DNA of 64,000 nucleotides from CBDBIG01 sp965205845 [NCBI: bacterium] (GTDB lineage: Bacteria > SAR324), in contig CBDBIG010000005.1 in assembly GCA_965205845.1 (NCBI GenBank), forward strand, positions 248,001 to 312,000, in the 5' to 3' direction. Shown here in pieces: positions 1 to 9,249 of this stretch (within the stretch, counting starts at the first letter, position 1; every line of letters starts with the position of its first letter). A model generated the notes under the pieces. It did no database searches and was not told the origin of the DNA. It was given only the letters and a program-made list of their open reading frames with translations. The position numbers and the translations under genes are program-made.

Positions 1-37
1 CTGAATGGAGAATTGCTCTTGCCGGAATGAATATGAA

Positions 38-118
38 TTACCTCACGCATGCCACTAAATCCTGAGAGCGTAAATGCTTGCCTGTCATTCTTTTTACGAT
101 GATTTGGATTTGGGTCAT
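38..118 (-). CDS. possible 26-aa peptide with strong RBS
   Basis: A 26-codon frame lies downstream of the acyl-CoA dehydrogenase gene on the same strand. It starts at an ATG preceded by AAGGAG at 9-nt spacing, the best ribosome site in the first kilobase. The peptide (MTQIQIIVKRM...) is basic and has no recognisable domain. It may be a short leader, or the start of a gene broken by a frameshift close to the window edge. Only the RBS supports it. Confidence 0.25.
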   Translation of the reverse strand: MTQIQIIVKRMTGKHLRSQDLVACVR

Positions 119-273
119 GGTATTTTTCTCCTTAGACGTTGTGTCGCCTTGCAAATTTGCCTCCTGAGCGATGGACGTATTTTGAACGCATGTGATGGTG
201 TTTTCCGATATATCCACGCTTGAAGGATAAAGCCCCCCACCCAGCAAAGTCGAACACAAGGGCGTTGGAGGAT

Positions 274-1428
274 TTATCTTGTTTGGGAGATTTTTTGCCC
301 AAAAATTTCATCGCCAATTACGTTGCGCAAGGCTTGAATGGTCCCGCCACCAATGGTAAACATGCGCGCATCGCGCACCATACGTTCAAGGGGGTAGTCG
401 CGGGAATAGCCCTTTGCACCAAAAATTTGCAAAGCCTCATTCGAGACGTAAATGGCGGTTTCTCCCGCGGCTGCTTTGGCAAGGGCCGCGTAGTCGCGGC
501 GTGGAAATCCTGTGTTGGGTTCGAGGTCGCTGGCAGCGCGATGGAGTAGCAGCCTGGCAGAATCTAAGCGGATCCGGCAATCGGCCATCATCCAGCGCAG
601 CCCTTGAAATTCTGCAATAGGGCGCTTAAACTGGTGGCGTTCTTTGGCGTAACCCAAAGCGAGTTCGTAAGCTCCCTGTGCCACCCCAAGGGCCACGGTG
701 CCCGCCCCCAGACGCTGTGCATTGTAAGCCGCCATCAAGCGCCCAATGCCTTTAGCCAGCAGGTTCCCCGCGGGCACGCGGCAGTTGCGCAAATGCAGTT
801 CGGTTTCTGGAATGGCACGCAAACCCATCATGGGTGAACGACGCCCTACCTCAAAGCCAGCACTCCCTTTTTTAACCATAAAAGCACCGATGTGTGGTCG
901 CTCACTTTCGGCATCAATTTGAGCAAATACCACGTTAACTTGCGAGACTCCACCCCCTGTAATCCAAATTTTATCGCCATTAAGCACCCATTCATCATTT
1001 TCGAGGCGTGCATGGGTGACCATTGAGGAAGCATCGGTCCCTGCCTCGGGCTCACTAATGGCAATCACCGGTTTGTCACCTGCCAGCACAAGGTTGGTGC
1101 AAAAGGATTTTAAAGCCTCGCTGCCGTAGCACAAAATAATCCCCAAGGCACCCATGTTCGCTTCTACCACAATGCGCCCCGTTGCCCCGCAAACCTTGGC
1201 CATTTCTTCAACCACCAATAAGGCATCGAGCAAACTAGCCCCCAAGCCCCCATATTTACGGGGAATCGTCATGCCCATAAAACCTGCTTCAACCAATTTT
1301 TCGACATTTTCATGAGGATAGGTTTCGGTTTCATCCCATTTTGCGGCCCGTGGTGCCACCCATTCTTGGGCAAGATTGCGTGCTTTTTCTTGCAAGGTAA
1401 ATTGCTCTTTGGTGAGTGAAAAATCCAT
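274..1428 (-). CDS. acyl-CoA dehydrogenase family, likely 3-sulfinopropanoyl-CoA desulfinase
   Basis: Flavoprotein of the acyl-CoA dehydrogenase fold, 384 aa with the start at MDFSLTKEQF, the usual N-terminus and length; the in-frame upstream extension to 1590 lacks family similarity. FAD-binding segments (SEPEAGTDASS, KIWITGG, GAKGYSRDYPLERMVRDAR) are intact. Both known positions for the catalytic glutamate are changed: the usual EGT motif reads GGGT, and the helix-G alternative is Gln (about residue 238). Arg85 sits in CGATGRIVVEA. Loss of the glutamate together with a conserved Arg near 84 and a Gln is, as I recall, the signature of the desulfinase Acd from the 3,3'-dithiodipropionate pathway. 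That enzyme releases sulfite from 3-sulfinopropanoyl-CoA. An ordinary dehydrogenase or a catalytically dead paralogue remains possible. The next gene is divergent. Confidence 0.75.
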   Translation of the reverse strand: MDFSLTKEQFTLQEKARNLAQEWVAPRAAKWDETETYPHENVEKLVEAGFMGMTIPRKYGGLGASLLDALLVVEEMAKVCGATGRIVVEANMGALGIILCYGSEALKSFCTNLVLAGDKPVIAISEPEAGTDASSMVTHARLENDEWVLNGDKIWITGGGVSQVNVVFAQIDAESERPHIGAFMVKKGSAGFEVGRRSPMMGLRAIPETELHLRNCRVPAGNLLAKGIGRLMAAYNAQRLGAGTVALGVAQGAYELALGYAKERHQFKRPIAEFQGLRWMMADCRIRLDSARLLLHRAASDLEPNTGFPRRDYAALAKAAAGETAIYVSNEALQIFGAKGYSRDYPLERMVRDARMFTIGGGTIQALRNVIGDEIFGQKISQTR

Positions 1429-1613
1429 CTGTTTTTTTAAAAACCTGTTAGAATTTGTGAGGATAGCGATCTTAAAAAAGAGTGTCAAAGCGGTTCTCAA
1501 CGATAACGATATCGAACCCACACAGTATGCACAAAACCAAAAATATCGATTCCCCTTAACAACCGCACCCAATAGATAAAGCCAGCGCAAAAAGCGGCCT
1601 TCAAATTGCCCTT

Positions 1614-2894
1614 GTGAGTTCTAAAACCTTCTCAAAAACGCGTGTCAAAACAGCCCCAAAAGCACTCCCTAAAACGCCTGTAACCGTTGGAAATCCCGTA
1701 CTTAGTGGGGTTAAAGTGGCCATTGTGTGCGATTGGCTCGAGACCTACGCGGGCGCAGAGCGGGTCCTTGAGCAGATGATTACGTTGTTTCCTCAAGCCC
1801 AGATATTTTGTGTTGTCGATTGGGTTCCCCCAGCAGAACGCGCCTTTTTGCAAGAACGCCCCACTACCGCCAGTTTTATTCAGCATCTACCCTTTGCCAA
1901 AAAAAAATTTCGTGCCTACCTCCCCCTCATGCCCCTTGCGGTGGAATGCTTAGATGTTCGTGCTTTCGACCTCATAATCTCGAGTTCTCACGCTGTGGCC
2001 AAAGGGGTCCTTACCAGCCCCAACCAACTGCATGTATGCTACTGTCACACCCCCATGCGCTATGCCTGGGATTTACAGCCGCAATACTTAGAGCACCTTG
2101 GCCGCTGGAAGCGCCCCTTTGCTGCCATGCTATTGCATTGGATGCGCTTATGGGATGCCAGTGCTGCCTTGCGGGTGGATCATTACGTCGCCAATTCAGC
2201 CTATATCGCCCGGCGCATTGCCAAGGTGTATCGCCGTTCTGCAGAGGTGATTTACCCCCCAGTGGACGTCCCGATGACCCTGACCACCGCTGCCAAAGCG
2301 AAACACGTACCCGCAGCCATCCCTAATGCCCAGCAGCCCTGCAACTCACAAGCACAAGAATACGTGGCCTTGTCGCGTTTTGTCCCCTATAAAAACATGT
2401 CCCTCATTGCCCAAGCCTTTGCAAGCATGCCTCAGCGCCGTTTGTGCATGATTGGCGATGGCCCTGATCTAAAGAAAACCCAAAAATTAGCGACCCCCAA
2501 TGTACGCTTTTTAGGGCGTGCCTCAAGGGCCCAAGTACAAGCGCAACTTGCGCAATCGCGCGCCATGATTTTTGCGGCAGAAGAAGACTTTGGGATTGCA
2601 GCAGTTGAGGCTCAAGCGGCTGGGCTACCCGTTATTGCCTACGGCAAGGGTGGGGCTTGCGAAACGGTGCGCGGCCTTGACAGCAAACACCCTACAGGGT
2701 TGTTTTTTTTCACCCAAAGCCAGCAAGCCATTTGCGCTGCCCTCGAATTGTTTGAGCAGAACGAACGGCGGTTTTCGCCTAAAGCCTGCCATCAAAATGC
2801 CCTAGGTTTTTCAACAATCCGTTTTCAACAGGAATTTTTGGGCTTTGTCGAAAAAGCATGGCGTGCCCACCTTCATCCAAGTCCTAGGGTATGA
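1614..2894 (+). CDS. glycosyltransferase, GT4 family (WbaZ-like)
   Basis: Cytoplasmic GT-B glycosyltransferase of 426 aa beginning at a GTG codon. After a basic, threonine/lysine-rich leader of about 30 residues comes the N-terminal Rossmann half (KVAIVCDWLETYAGAERVL, with the glycine-rich acceptor loop). The C-terminal half has the donor site: YVALSRFVPYKNM, MIGDGPDLKK and the GT4 E-x7-E block FAAEEDFGIAAVEAQAAGLPVIA. The family includes mannosyltransferases of O-antigen and exopolysaccharide synthesis that use GDP- or UDP-sugars. The gene is solitary, so the acceptor cannot be told. It is divergent from the desulfinase-like gene across a gap of under 200 bases. Confidence 0.85.
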   Translation: MSSKTFSKTRVKTAPKALPKTPVTVGNPVLSGVKVAIVCDWLETYAGAERVLEQMITLFPQAQIFCVVDWVPPAERAFLQERPTTASFIQHLPFAKKKFRAYLPLMPLAVECLDVRAFDLIISSSHAVAKGVLTSPNQLHVCYCHTPMRYAWDLQPQYLEHLGRWKRPFAAMLLHWMRLWDASAALRVDHYVANSAYIARRIAKVYRRSAEVIYPPVDVPMTLTTAAKAKHVPAAIPNAQQPCNSQAQEYVALSRFVPYKNMSLIAQAFASMPQRRLCMIGDGPDLKKTQKLATPNVRFLGRASRAQVQAQLAQSRAMIFAAEEDFGIAAVEAQAAGLPVIAYGKGGACETVRGLDSKHPTGLFFFTQSQQAICAALELFEQNERRFSPKACHQNALGFSTIRFQQEFLGFVEKAWRAHLHPSPRV

Positions 2895-3341
2895 AATGCC
2901 AAACAAGCCACGGACCGTGCCCATGAGGCCAGTGATTATCCTATAACACACTTGGTGCCCCAAAACGCCCTGTGTTTTCGAGGCAAGCAAGACCGACTGC
3001 CCTCGCGTCCTTTGGGGGTCAAGGGGTACAAAGGCGAGCATGAGAAAGAGTTGTATAAGTCAGCATCAACAAGCCGGTTTGACGGAGCATTTTGTAGCGG
3101 GGACCACAGCACGAACCGCCGGCTAGCCTTTTACGGGGTTCATCGCAGTAGCGTAGCCTATTTTTCACCCTTTTCGCATACACAATGCCTCTCTCTTTTT
3201 TGAGTAGGTTGCTTCTTATTTTCAATAACCACACGCTTGTAGGCGTGTTGAAAAGCCGCCAACGATCGCGCCCTATTGGACACTCCAATCGGGGGAAGAC
3301 ACCGTGTGCATTAAACGTTTTGAGAGGTAGGATGAGGATTC
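2895..3341. other. gap without recognised gene
   Basis: About 450 bases downstream of the glycosyltransferase. A 108-codon frame on the minus strand (3019-3345) has unlikely composition, no RBS and no recognisable motif. I see no RNA gene or repeat here. Confidence 0.5.
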
Positions 3342-3707
3342 TCAAGTAAAAAACAATTTAAAGGCTGCCAGCAAGATGCCTCCAAAAAGGGATTGCAAAC
3401 CAATCATCGCCATTATCAAGCGCCAGGTCATGGTGTGGAGGTTTTGGTTTGTGGCGTCAACGCGTTGGCTAATCTCGCGCATTTCTTGGCGAAGGGCTTC
3501 AAAACCTGCTTGGGTTTCTTGGCGTTGTTTGCGCATTTCTTGGCGGAGGTCGCGCATTTCTTGGCGGAGGTCGCGCACCCCATGTTCGAGGTTTTCGAGG
3601 CGGCTTTCGATGCCGCTGGTTACGCTGGCCAAGGCGTGAGCTTGGGGCAGGTTAAACCCGGCTGCTTCGAAGGATTTTGCCATTTCGAGGTTTTGAGGAA
3701 TGGCCAT
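3342..3707 (-). CDS. coiled-coil membrane protein, DUF1640/CCDC90-like
   Basis: A 121-aa protein with a short N-terminal helical region (residues 1-30). A long coiled coil (about 30-92) carries near-exact internal repeats (RDLRQEM twice, then RKQRQETQ and LRQEMRE). One C-terminal membrane segment follows (about 95-119, IMAMIGLQSLFGGILLAAFKL). This is the architecture of DUF1640/CCDC90-type proteins; mitochondrial relatives regulate the calcium uniporter, but bacterial members are mostly uncharacterised. It is probably an oligomeric inner-membrane protein anchored by its tail. It is divergent from the 53-aa membrane peptide gene starting at 3791. Confidence 0.7.
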   Translation of the reverse strand: MAIPQNLEMAKSFEAAGFNLPQAHALASVTSGIESRLENLEHGVRDLRQEMRDLRQEMRKQRQETQAGFEALRQEMREISQRVDATNQNLHTMTWRLIMAMIGLQSLFGGILLAAFKLFFT

Positions 3708-3790
3708 GGGCAGGGCTTTAGGTTTTTAGGGTTTGAGAAAAGGATTGATGACGTAGGCACCGGGACCAGTCTACGAAGGAGGAGAACAAG

Positions 3791-3952
3791 ATGCAAGGAT
3801 GGGGCGTAAAAAATTGGTTTTTGGTGGCCCTGCCCCTTGGCTTGGTTTTAGTGCTTGGGATGCTGATCGGCTTTGCAGCCCTTTTTGTGCCAGGGGGAGG
3901 TGAGAGCACCATTCCCAGGCTAGGACCGTGGTTAAGGCGCAAAAGAGAATAA
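3791..3952 (+). CDS. 53-aa single-pass membrane peptide
   Basis: A small frame starting ATG at 3791 with an excellent ribosome site (AGGAGG about 8 nt upstream). The product begins MQGWGVKNWF, has one hydrophobic segment at residues 10-33 rich in Leu/Val/Gly, then a Pro/Gly turn and a strongly basic tail (LRRKRE). It is most likely a single-pass inner-membrane peptide with the tail in the cytoplasm. It sits 83 bases from the divergent start of the coiled-coil membrane protein, which suggests a shared control region. I know no family. A small subunit of a membrane complex or a toxin-like peptide are both possible. Confidence 0.55.
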   Translation: MQGWGVKNWFLVALPLGLVLVLGMLIGFAALFVPGGGESTIPRLGPWLRRKRE

Positions 3953-4910
3953 CCCAACCTAAAACTGCGTCCCCCTTCGCGCTTTGTCCCTCAACCCACT
4001 GCCATTTTAGGTCCAAGGGATCGGGGTTACGATGTGCCCGGGCGGCGGGGTGATTTTGCACGGTTTGTGCGGGTTTCCCGCGCAAAACAGGCAAGCAACG
4101 CTGTCAGTCCCTCGGGCAGAGTGGGGTGGTCGAACGTGCCAAGGGATCGGGCTAGCCTCCCCACGGATTTAAGGCGGATGTTCACCTGAGACCCGTGAAC
4201 CTTTTGAGGAAGGGCATCACCTTTAACCAGCAAAACATGCTTTTACGGTTGGGGGCTAGTCCTTAGTTTATGGAGGGCTGCAATGGTTTATTTGCCGCTT
4301 AAACCGTTTTCTTGCTAAGGCAAACAGAGTCACTAAGGTCGCCATGCGCTTGCAGGTTTCCTGTTGCTGGCTGGCAAAAACGGCCAAAAGTATTCCAACG
4401 GCACAAAGAAGCAACAGGACGGCCCTTTCTTGAATATTTGAAGGGCCTTGCCTGCCCTCCGACTTTTGGATGCCAACCCATGGTCAACATCGCCTGGGCA
4501 GCTGTGGTCAAGCTGGCAAACCTTGCATTAAAAAATCCGTGTTTATTGCGAGAAAACGCGCAAACCCGCACACACCGGTTTTTGGATGGCAAAGCATATG
4601 AAGGGCACAGTCAAAATTCCTAGAACTTCAAAAGCAGCCTAACGCAGGCGGGTGTTCATCTAAAGATATGATTGCACCGTGGCAAAGTAGATAAACAACT
4701 ATAGCGTATGTTTGTAAAAAATGAAGCGATATGCACTAAGACTAAGCTGCGACTACTCGCATGTTTGTGGTGGGGGAAGGACGAGCACTAAAAAAACTTA
4801 AACTTGCAAACGGCACGCGGTATCAGGCATGGTGGGGCTTAGCAAAAACCACTGTGATCGCTTACCCCGATGAAGTTGCTTACACGCTGAAGGAGAGAAT
4901 TTTTTATATT
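3953..4910. other. long gap without recognised gene
   Basis: Nearly 1 kb upstream of the ammonium channel. Overlapping frames at 4299-4623 on both strands look like chance. The frame that extends the ammonium channel upstream to 4761 has no family similarity. A promoter for amt is expected in the last 150 bases, but I see no convincing sigma-54 (GG-N10-GC) site. Confidence 0.4.
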
Positions 4911-6122
4911 ATGTTACCCGAGGTACAATACGTACTCAGTAGTTTATGGTTGTTTATTTGTTCGGCACTTGTCATGTGGATGGCAGCAGGCTTTTCGATG
5001 TTAGAAGCGGGCTTGGTCAATGCTAGAAACAACGTGGCTATTTTAACCAAAAATATCGTCTTGTATGCGGTGGCTTGCGTGATGTACTACGCCGTGGGTT
5101 ATGCCTTCATGTATAGTGAGGCAGGGGGCTGGTTTGCAGGTTGGGGTTGGGGAATTCAAGGGGTGTATGATGGCACTGAACGTGGTGAGATGGCCAACTT
5201 TTTCTTTCAAGTGGTGTTTGTTGCCACGGCCGCATCCATCGTATCAGGGGCGGTGGCAGGGCGGATGCGCTTTTGGCCTTTTATGCTGTTCATTGTCATT
5301 TTAACGGGGGTTGTTTACCCCATACAAGGGCATTGGAGTTGGGGTGGCAGTGCACTTAACGGACTGCTTGCGGGCTTTAGTGACTATGCAGGTTCCACTG
5401 TGGTGCACAGCGTGGGGGGCTGGGCGGCTTTGGCGGGGGTAATTATAGTGGGTCCTCGCCTTAAAAAATATGGCGTAGATGGCCAGATTCACCCTTTGCC
5501 TGGTTCAAACCTAACCTTGGCAGCCTTGGGTACGTTTATTTTGTGGATGGGTTGGTTGGGGTTTAACGGGGGTTCTCAACTCACCCTTAATGGCAAGGCC
5601 GATGCTTTGGCTATTGGCTTGGTGCTGGTTAACACCAACATGGCGGCGGCCGGTGGCGTGCTGTCGAGCCTTGTGCTTACCCAATGGATTCACAAAAAAA
5701 TTGACCTCACCATGGTGCTCAACGGTGCGCTTTCGGGATTGGTAGCCATTACGGCAGGGCCTGACTACCCCCCTGTATGGCTGGCAGTTGGCATTGGTGC
5801 GGTGGGTGGAATAATTACCGTTTTTTGCGTACCCTTGCTCGATCGCCTGCGGCTTGACGACCCTGTTGGTGCCATTTCGGTGCACCTGGCCAATGGCATT
5901 TGGGGAACACTGGCGGTAGGTTTGTTTCATCCCACAACCACGTTGTGGACACAGGCAAAGGGTGTTTTGGTTGTGGGGGCTTTTACCTTTGGGATTTCCC
6001 TTGGGCTGTGGTGGCTTATTAAACGATGCATTGGGCTTAGGGTAGCACCCAAGGCAGAGATAGAGGGTATCGATGTGAATGAGTTTGGCATGGAAGCCTA
6101 TCCTGACTTTATCCATCGTTAA
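4911..6122 (+). CDS. amt: ammonium channel Amt
   Basis: Inner-membrane Amt/AmtB channel that conducts ammonia/ammonium in a trimer. The start at 4911 (MLPEVQYVLSS) gives 403 aa, the size of a mature Amt, with an AAGGAG about 16 nt upstream. Eleven membrane segments are apparent. Signature parts are MWMAAGFSMLEAGLVNARNN, the first pore histidine in GSTVVHSVGGWAAL and the second in DDPVGAISVHLANGIWG. The cytoplasmic tail (EGIDVNEFGMEAYPDF) has the usual form. The partner PII gene glnK, normally adjacent, is absent; the next gene downstream is an acyl-CoA dehydrogenase after a gap of about 95 bases. Transport of ammonium is secure; regulation by PII is inferred from the family. Confidence 0.93.
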   Translation: MLPEVQYVLSSLWLFICSALVMWMAAGFSMLEAGLVNARNNVAILTKNIVLYAVACVMYYAVGYAFMYSEAGGWFAGWGWGIQGVYDGTERGEMANFFFQVVFVATAASIVSGAVAGRMRFWPFMLFIVILTGVVYPIQGHWSWGGSALNGLLAGFSDYAGSTVVHSVGGWAALAGVIIVGPRLKKYGVDGQIHPLPGSNLTLAALGTFILWMGWLGFNGGSQLTLNGKADALAIGLVLVNTNMAAAGGVLSSLVLTQWIHKKIDLTMVLNGALSGLVAITAGPDYPPVWLAVGIGAVGGIITVFCVPLLDRLRLDDPVGAISVHLANGIWGTLAVGLFHPTTTLWTQAKGVLVVGAFTFGISLGLWWLIKRCIGLRVAPKAEIEGIDVNEFGMEAYPDFIHR

Positions 6123-6217
6123 AGGGGTGGGTACCTGCACATAGTGCGCTGGGGCAATGCTTTTACCAACGATGGTTTTGCACAATCCTAAAAGGAACAG
6201 GAGGTTTTTGAAAGCCT

Positions 6218-7456
6218 GTGGATTTTGAATACAACGAACGCACAAAAACCCTGTTGGCGTCGGTATCGCGTTTTGTCGAAGAAGAGATTATTCCCAGCGA
6301 GGCGTTGTTTGAAGAACAGGTGTTGGCCTCGGGGGATAAACACCACCACCCGCAAAAACTGGCCGATCTCAAAGCCAAAGCCAAAGCACGGGGCTTGTGG
6401 AACTTGTTTTTACCCAACTCAGACTACGGTGCGGGCTTGAACAATGCCGAATACGCGCCACTGTGTGAGGCCATGGGGCGATCACTTTGGGCCGCGGAGG
6501 TGTTTAATTGCAGCGCACCCGATACGGGAAATATGGAGATTTTGGCCGAATTTGGGACCCTAACTCAAAAAGAACGATGGCTAAAACCTTTGCTTGAAGG
6601 CGAAATTCGGAGCTGTTTTTCGATGACAGAACCCGATTCGGCGGGATCAGACCCCACCTTGTTGCGTACCCAAGCGGTGCGTGAAGGCGATACTTATGTG
6701 ATTAATGGGCATAAATGGTTTACCAGTAACGCTGCACACCCCCATTCCAAATTGATTATTTTAATGGCCGTAACCAACCCAGATGCTCCGCCACACAGGC
6801 GTGCCAGCCAAATTTTGCTGCCTATGGATGCCGAAGGTATTGAGATTATCCGTCCAGTTCCTGTGTTTAATGACGACGGCGGTCATGGCCACTGCGAGGT
6901 CCGCTATCGGAATGTGCGCGTTCCTGTGACCAGCGTGCTGGGAGAGGAAGGCGCGGGCTTTGCCATCTCGCAAGCCCGCCTGGGTCCTGGGCGAATTCAC
7001 CATTGCATGCGCGCCATTGGCGGGGCGGAGCGTGCCTTAAAAATGATGGGCGAGCGCGCTACTACCCGCTATTTGCATGGGGCCTACCTGGCAGACCAAG
7101 GGGTGATTCAAGACTGGATTGCCCAAAGCCGTATGGAGATCGACCAAGCGCGTTTGTTGGTGCTGTATGCCGCCTGGAAAATGGACACCTATGGCAAAAA
7201 GGAAGCGCGCCAGGAGATCGCAATGGTGAAAGTGGCCGTGGCCAATGTGTTTACACAAGTGGTGGATCGCGCCATTCAGATCCACGGCGCCATGGGTTTT
7301 ACCAACGACACCCCTTTGGCAAAACTATACGCCTATGCCCGTACCATGCGGGTGTACGACGGTGCGGATGAGGTGCATAAAATGGTGATCGCGCGCCGCG
7401 AGTTGCGTCAATATGCCCACCTTCGCCCTCAAGCCCCGCCCCTGCCCGTTCCTTAG
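6218..7456 (+). CDS. acyl-CoA dehydrogenase, ACAD10/11-like
   Basis: FAD-dependent acyl-CoA dehydrogenase of 412 aa with a GTG start behind a perfect GGAGG (6200-6205). The N-terminal helical domain (MDFEYNERTKTLLASVSRFV), the flavin-binding block (SMTEPDSAGSDPTLLRTQ, NGHKWFTSNAAH) and the C-terminal helices (IHGAMGFTNDTPLAKLYAYART) are complete. The sequence RLGPGRIHHCMRAIGGAERAL and the C-terminal YDGADEVHK follow the ACAD10/ACAD11 branch, whose eukaryotic members act on 4-hydroxy-acyl-CoA or long-chain substrates. Human ACAD10 also carries a HAD domain; a HAD protein of that general type lies at 56225 in this window, but not adjacent. The exact substrate is unknown. Confidence 0.9.
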   Translation: MDFEYNERTKTLLASVSRFVEEEIIPSEALFEEQVLASGDKHHHPQKLADLKAKAKARGLWNLFLPNSDYGAGLNNAEYAPLCEAMGRSLWAAEVFNCSAPDTGNMEILAEFGTLTQKERWLKPLLEGEIRSCFSMTEPDSAGSDPTLLRTQAVREGDTYVINGHKWFTSNAAHPHSKLIILMAVTNPDAPPHRRASQILLPMDAEGIEIIRPVPVFNDDGGHGHCEVRYRNVRVPVTSVLGEEGAGFAISQARLGPGRIHHCMRAIGGAERALKMMGERATTRYLHGAYLADQGVIQDWIAQSRMEIDQARLLVLYAAWKMDTYGKKEARQEIAMVKVAVANVFTQVVDRAIQIHGAMGFTNDTPLAKLYAYARTMRVYDGADEVHKMVIARRELRQYAHLRPQAPPLPVP

Positions 7457-7757
7457 GGGGGAGGCATCCCAAAGGGGGGCGTTCCCCAGCGTAGCTGCTT
7501 GCAAGAATCAGGCAACCTTTAAATTTAGCCTTTTTCTTAAATCAACTTGTCGCGGCACGGTCCGCGTTTTACCCAACCCTTGGCGTGAACCGGCTTTTTC
7601 GAGTTTTTTGGAATGCCCGTACGCTTGAAGCTGCGGGTGCCCCGGCGCGCTTTTTCATTTTTCGAAACGGATTGCGGTGCTTATATCTAAGGTGGACCTT
7701 TGTACCCATGGCCAAGGTTGTTGCACCATGATTCGCTGCTCTTGCAAAAGCGACCTT
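7457..7757. other. intergenic, nothing recognised
   Basis: Between the convergent acyl-CoA dehydrogenase and site-2 protease genes. It contains GC-rich runs directly after the stop codon but no clear terminator, gene or repeat that I can support. Confidence 0.4.
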
Positions 7758-8399
7758 CTACACCACCTGCAGCCAGCCCAAAATAGTGCGTCCTAAGCGA
7801 AACACAAAAGCAAAAATAGGCAAACCAACGAAACTGAGTAACATCAATCCCATCAATGCCATGGTGCCATAGCGTGCGTTCAAGTCCTCGTAGCGCCGTG
7901 CAGCACGGCGCGGCAGAAAATAAGGCAGAATATAGCGCCCATCCAAAGGGCCAAGGGGAATAAGGTTGAACAGCATGAGTGCCATGTTAATCACCCCTAG
8001 GTAAAGCAAAAATTGGCTGGGCCCACGCCCAAGCAGCCAGCCGATCTCCCAGCGATATCCCGCCGCGAGCACGTTAATGGCCACGAATCCCAAAATAAGA
8101 TTCATGCCAGGTCCCGCAGCGGCTACCCAAAAATCTGCCCAGCGATGGCGAAAATTGTTAGGATTGATGGGCACCGGTTTGGCATAACCAAAGCCAACCA
8201 CCACCACCATCAGCAATCCCATCCCATCGATATGCGCTATGGGGTTTAGAGTGAGGCGCCCCATTCTAGCGGCGGTGTCATCCCCAAAGCACCATGCGCT
8301 AAAGGCATGCCCCCACTCGTGAAAAGACAGGGACAAAATGAGTGCAATGATGATGAGACCAAACAGAGCGTAATGCCCTTGAAACAGCAATTGGAGCAT
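7758..8399 (-). CDS. site-2 protease-like M50 metalloprotease
   Basis: A 213-aa polytopic membrane protein. The zinc site HEWGH lies in the first membrane segment (SLSFHEWGHAFSAW), and the third ligand Asp is in the later NLIPLGPLDGRYI motif, so the M50 peptidase core is complete. It has no PDZ or CBS domain and is close to the short Rip/YwhC-like subgroup often found near housekeeping genes. The start at 8399 (MLQLLFQGHY) puts the first membrane helix immediately after it; an in-frame upstream start would add 17 polar residues. Intramembrane proteolysis is inferred from the family; no anti-sigma factor or other substrate gene is beside it. Confidence 0.88.
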   Translation of the reverse strand: MLQLLFQGHYALFGLIIIALILSLSFHEWGHAFSAWCFGDDTAARMGRLTLNPIAHIDGMGLLMVVVVGFGYAKPVPINPNNFRHRWADFWVAAAGPGMNLILGFVAINVLAAGYRWEIGWLLGRGPSQFLLYLGVINMALMLFNLIPLGPLDGRYILPYFLPRRAARRYEDLNARYGTMALMGLMLLSFVGLPIFAFVFRLGRTILGWLQVV

Positions 8400-9249
8400 A
8401 GCAATAGTTTTTGTTTTTGGATAAAAAACGGGTTGCTTAAAACAAACCAAGGGACTTCAAGACCACCCACAGGGTGGGTAAGATGGCTTTGCTCTGCACA
8501 CACAGGCACGTTACGGGCTATGAAAAAAAATCACAGCCAAGGTCACGCACGGTGAAAAAAGTCAAAGCCAGGGTCATGCTGCCATAGTTTAACCATGGAA
8601 TGGTAACTTTATTAAGGGGGAGGGGGCTGTTGCCTTCACGGGGTCGGGAAAGAAAAATGGCTGATGCGTGTAAATTATAGGGGGTCTTCGATGCTTTATA
8701 GATGCCAAAGTTCTCATGAGATGCTGCCATAAAGTTTGGGTATTTTGACCAAAATATGGAGGTATTTTAAAAAAAAGCAAGGTAGGTATTCGCCATTCGT
8801 GCTTGTCCCGTCAAAAAACGGTGGCATGCGAGTGTGCTCGTTCCCATGCTTTATCAGTGTAAAAGCAGGTGTCTTGGCACATTTCATGTGGTGGCAATGC
8901 ATGTAAACGGGGACAACCGAAGCAATATACTTTGTGTTCGTTTATCCGGGCCGCAGATTGTAACAACGCTGCTGGCACTTAGAATCCTTGTCTATCGTTG
9001 ATGCAGATTGTAACAACGCTGCTGGCACTTAGAATTCTTGTCCATCGTTGATACCGTCTACAATGCACAATCATTTTTTTGGCATGCTTTGTGCTTTTAT
9101 CCTACCAAGCAAGCATGTTTAAACCCAGGGAAGTCGGCGTTGTGCCGCAGGGTTAAAAAAACATCCTTTTTCGTATTCAAATCCATGCCATGGAGCGGCA
9201 ATGTTCATGTATGACCCCCCCCTCGCGTTTTTGAAGGAAATGGGAAAAG
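8400..9249. other. repeat-bearing gap
   Basis: About 850 bases without a credible gene. It holds a copy of the dispersed AAAGCATGGGAACGA motif on the minus strand (8838-8852), a TGTAAACGGG motif near 8901, and two adjacent 50-bp repeats (listed separately). The right end should contain the promoter of the 91-aa gene. Confidence 0.5.
8953..9052. repeat. two tandem 50-bp direct repeats
   Basis: Units start at 8953 and 9003 with GCAGATTGTAACAACGCTGC and end ATCGTTGAT. They differ at only two positions (cctt/tctt and tcta/tcca). The period of 50 is not a multiple of three and no frame runs through, so the repeat is non-coding. It lies upstream of the 91-aa gene and could be regulatory or a recent slippage product. 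Confidence 0.9.

Noticed and set aside
1-50. Minus-strand start MREVIHIHSGKSNSPF at the window edge, resembling the N-terminus of beta-tubulin (MREIVHIQAGQ)
   Set aside because: Only 16 residues are visible, similarity stops after ten, and bacterial tubulins are very rare. The sequence beyond the edge would decide.
3019-3345. 108-codon minus-strand frame
   Set aside because: No RBS, odd composition and no motif; lies in a gap with no conserved neighbour.
4299-4623. Overlapping open frames on both strands
   Set aside because: The two frames mirror each other, as chance frames do, and neither has an RBS or family similarity.
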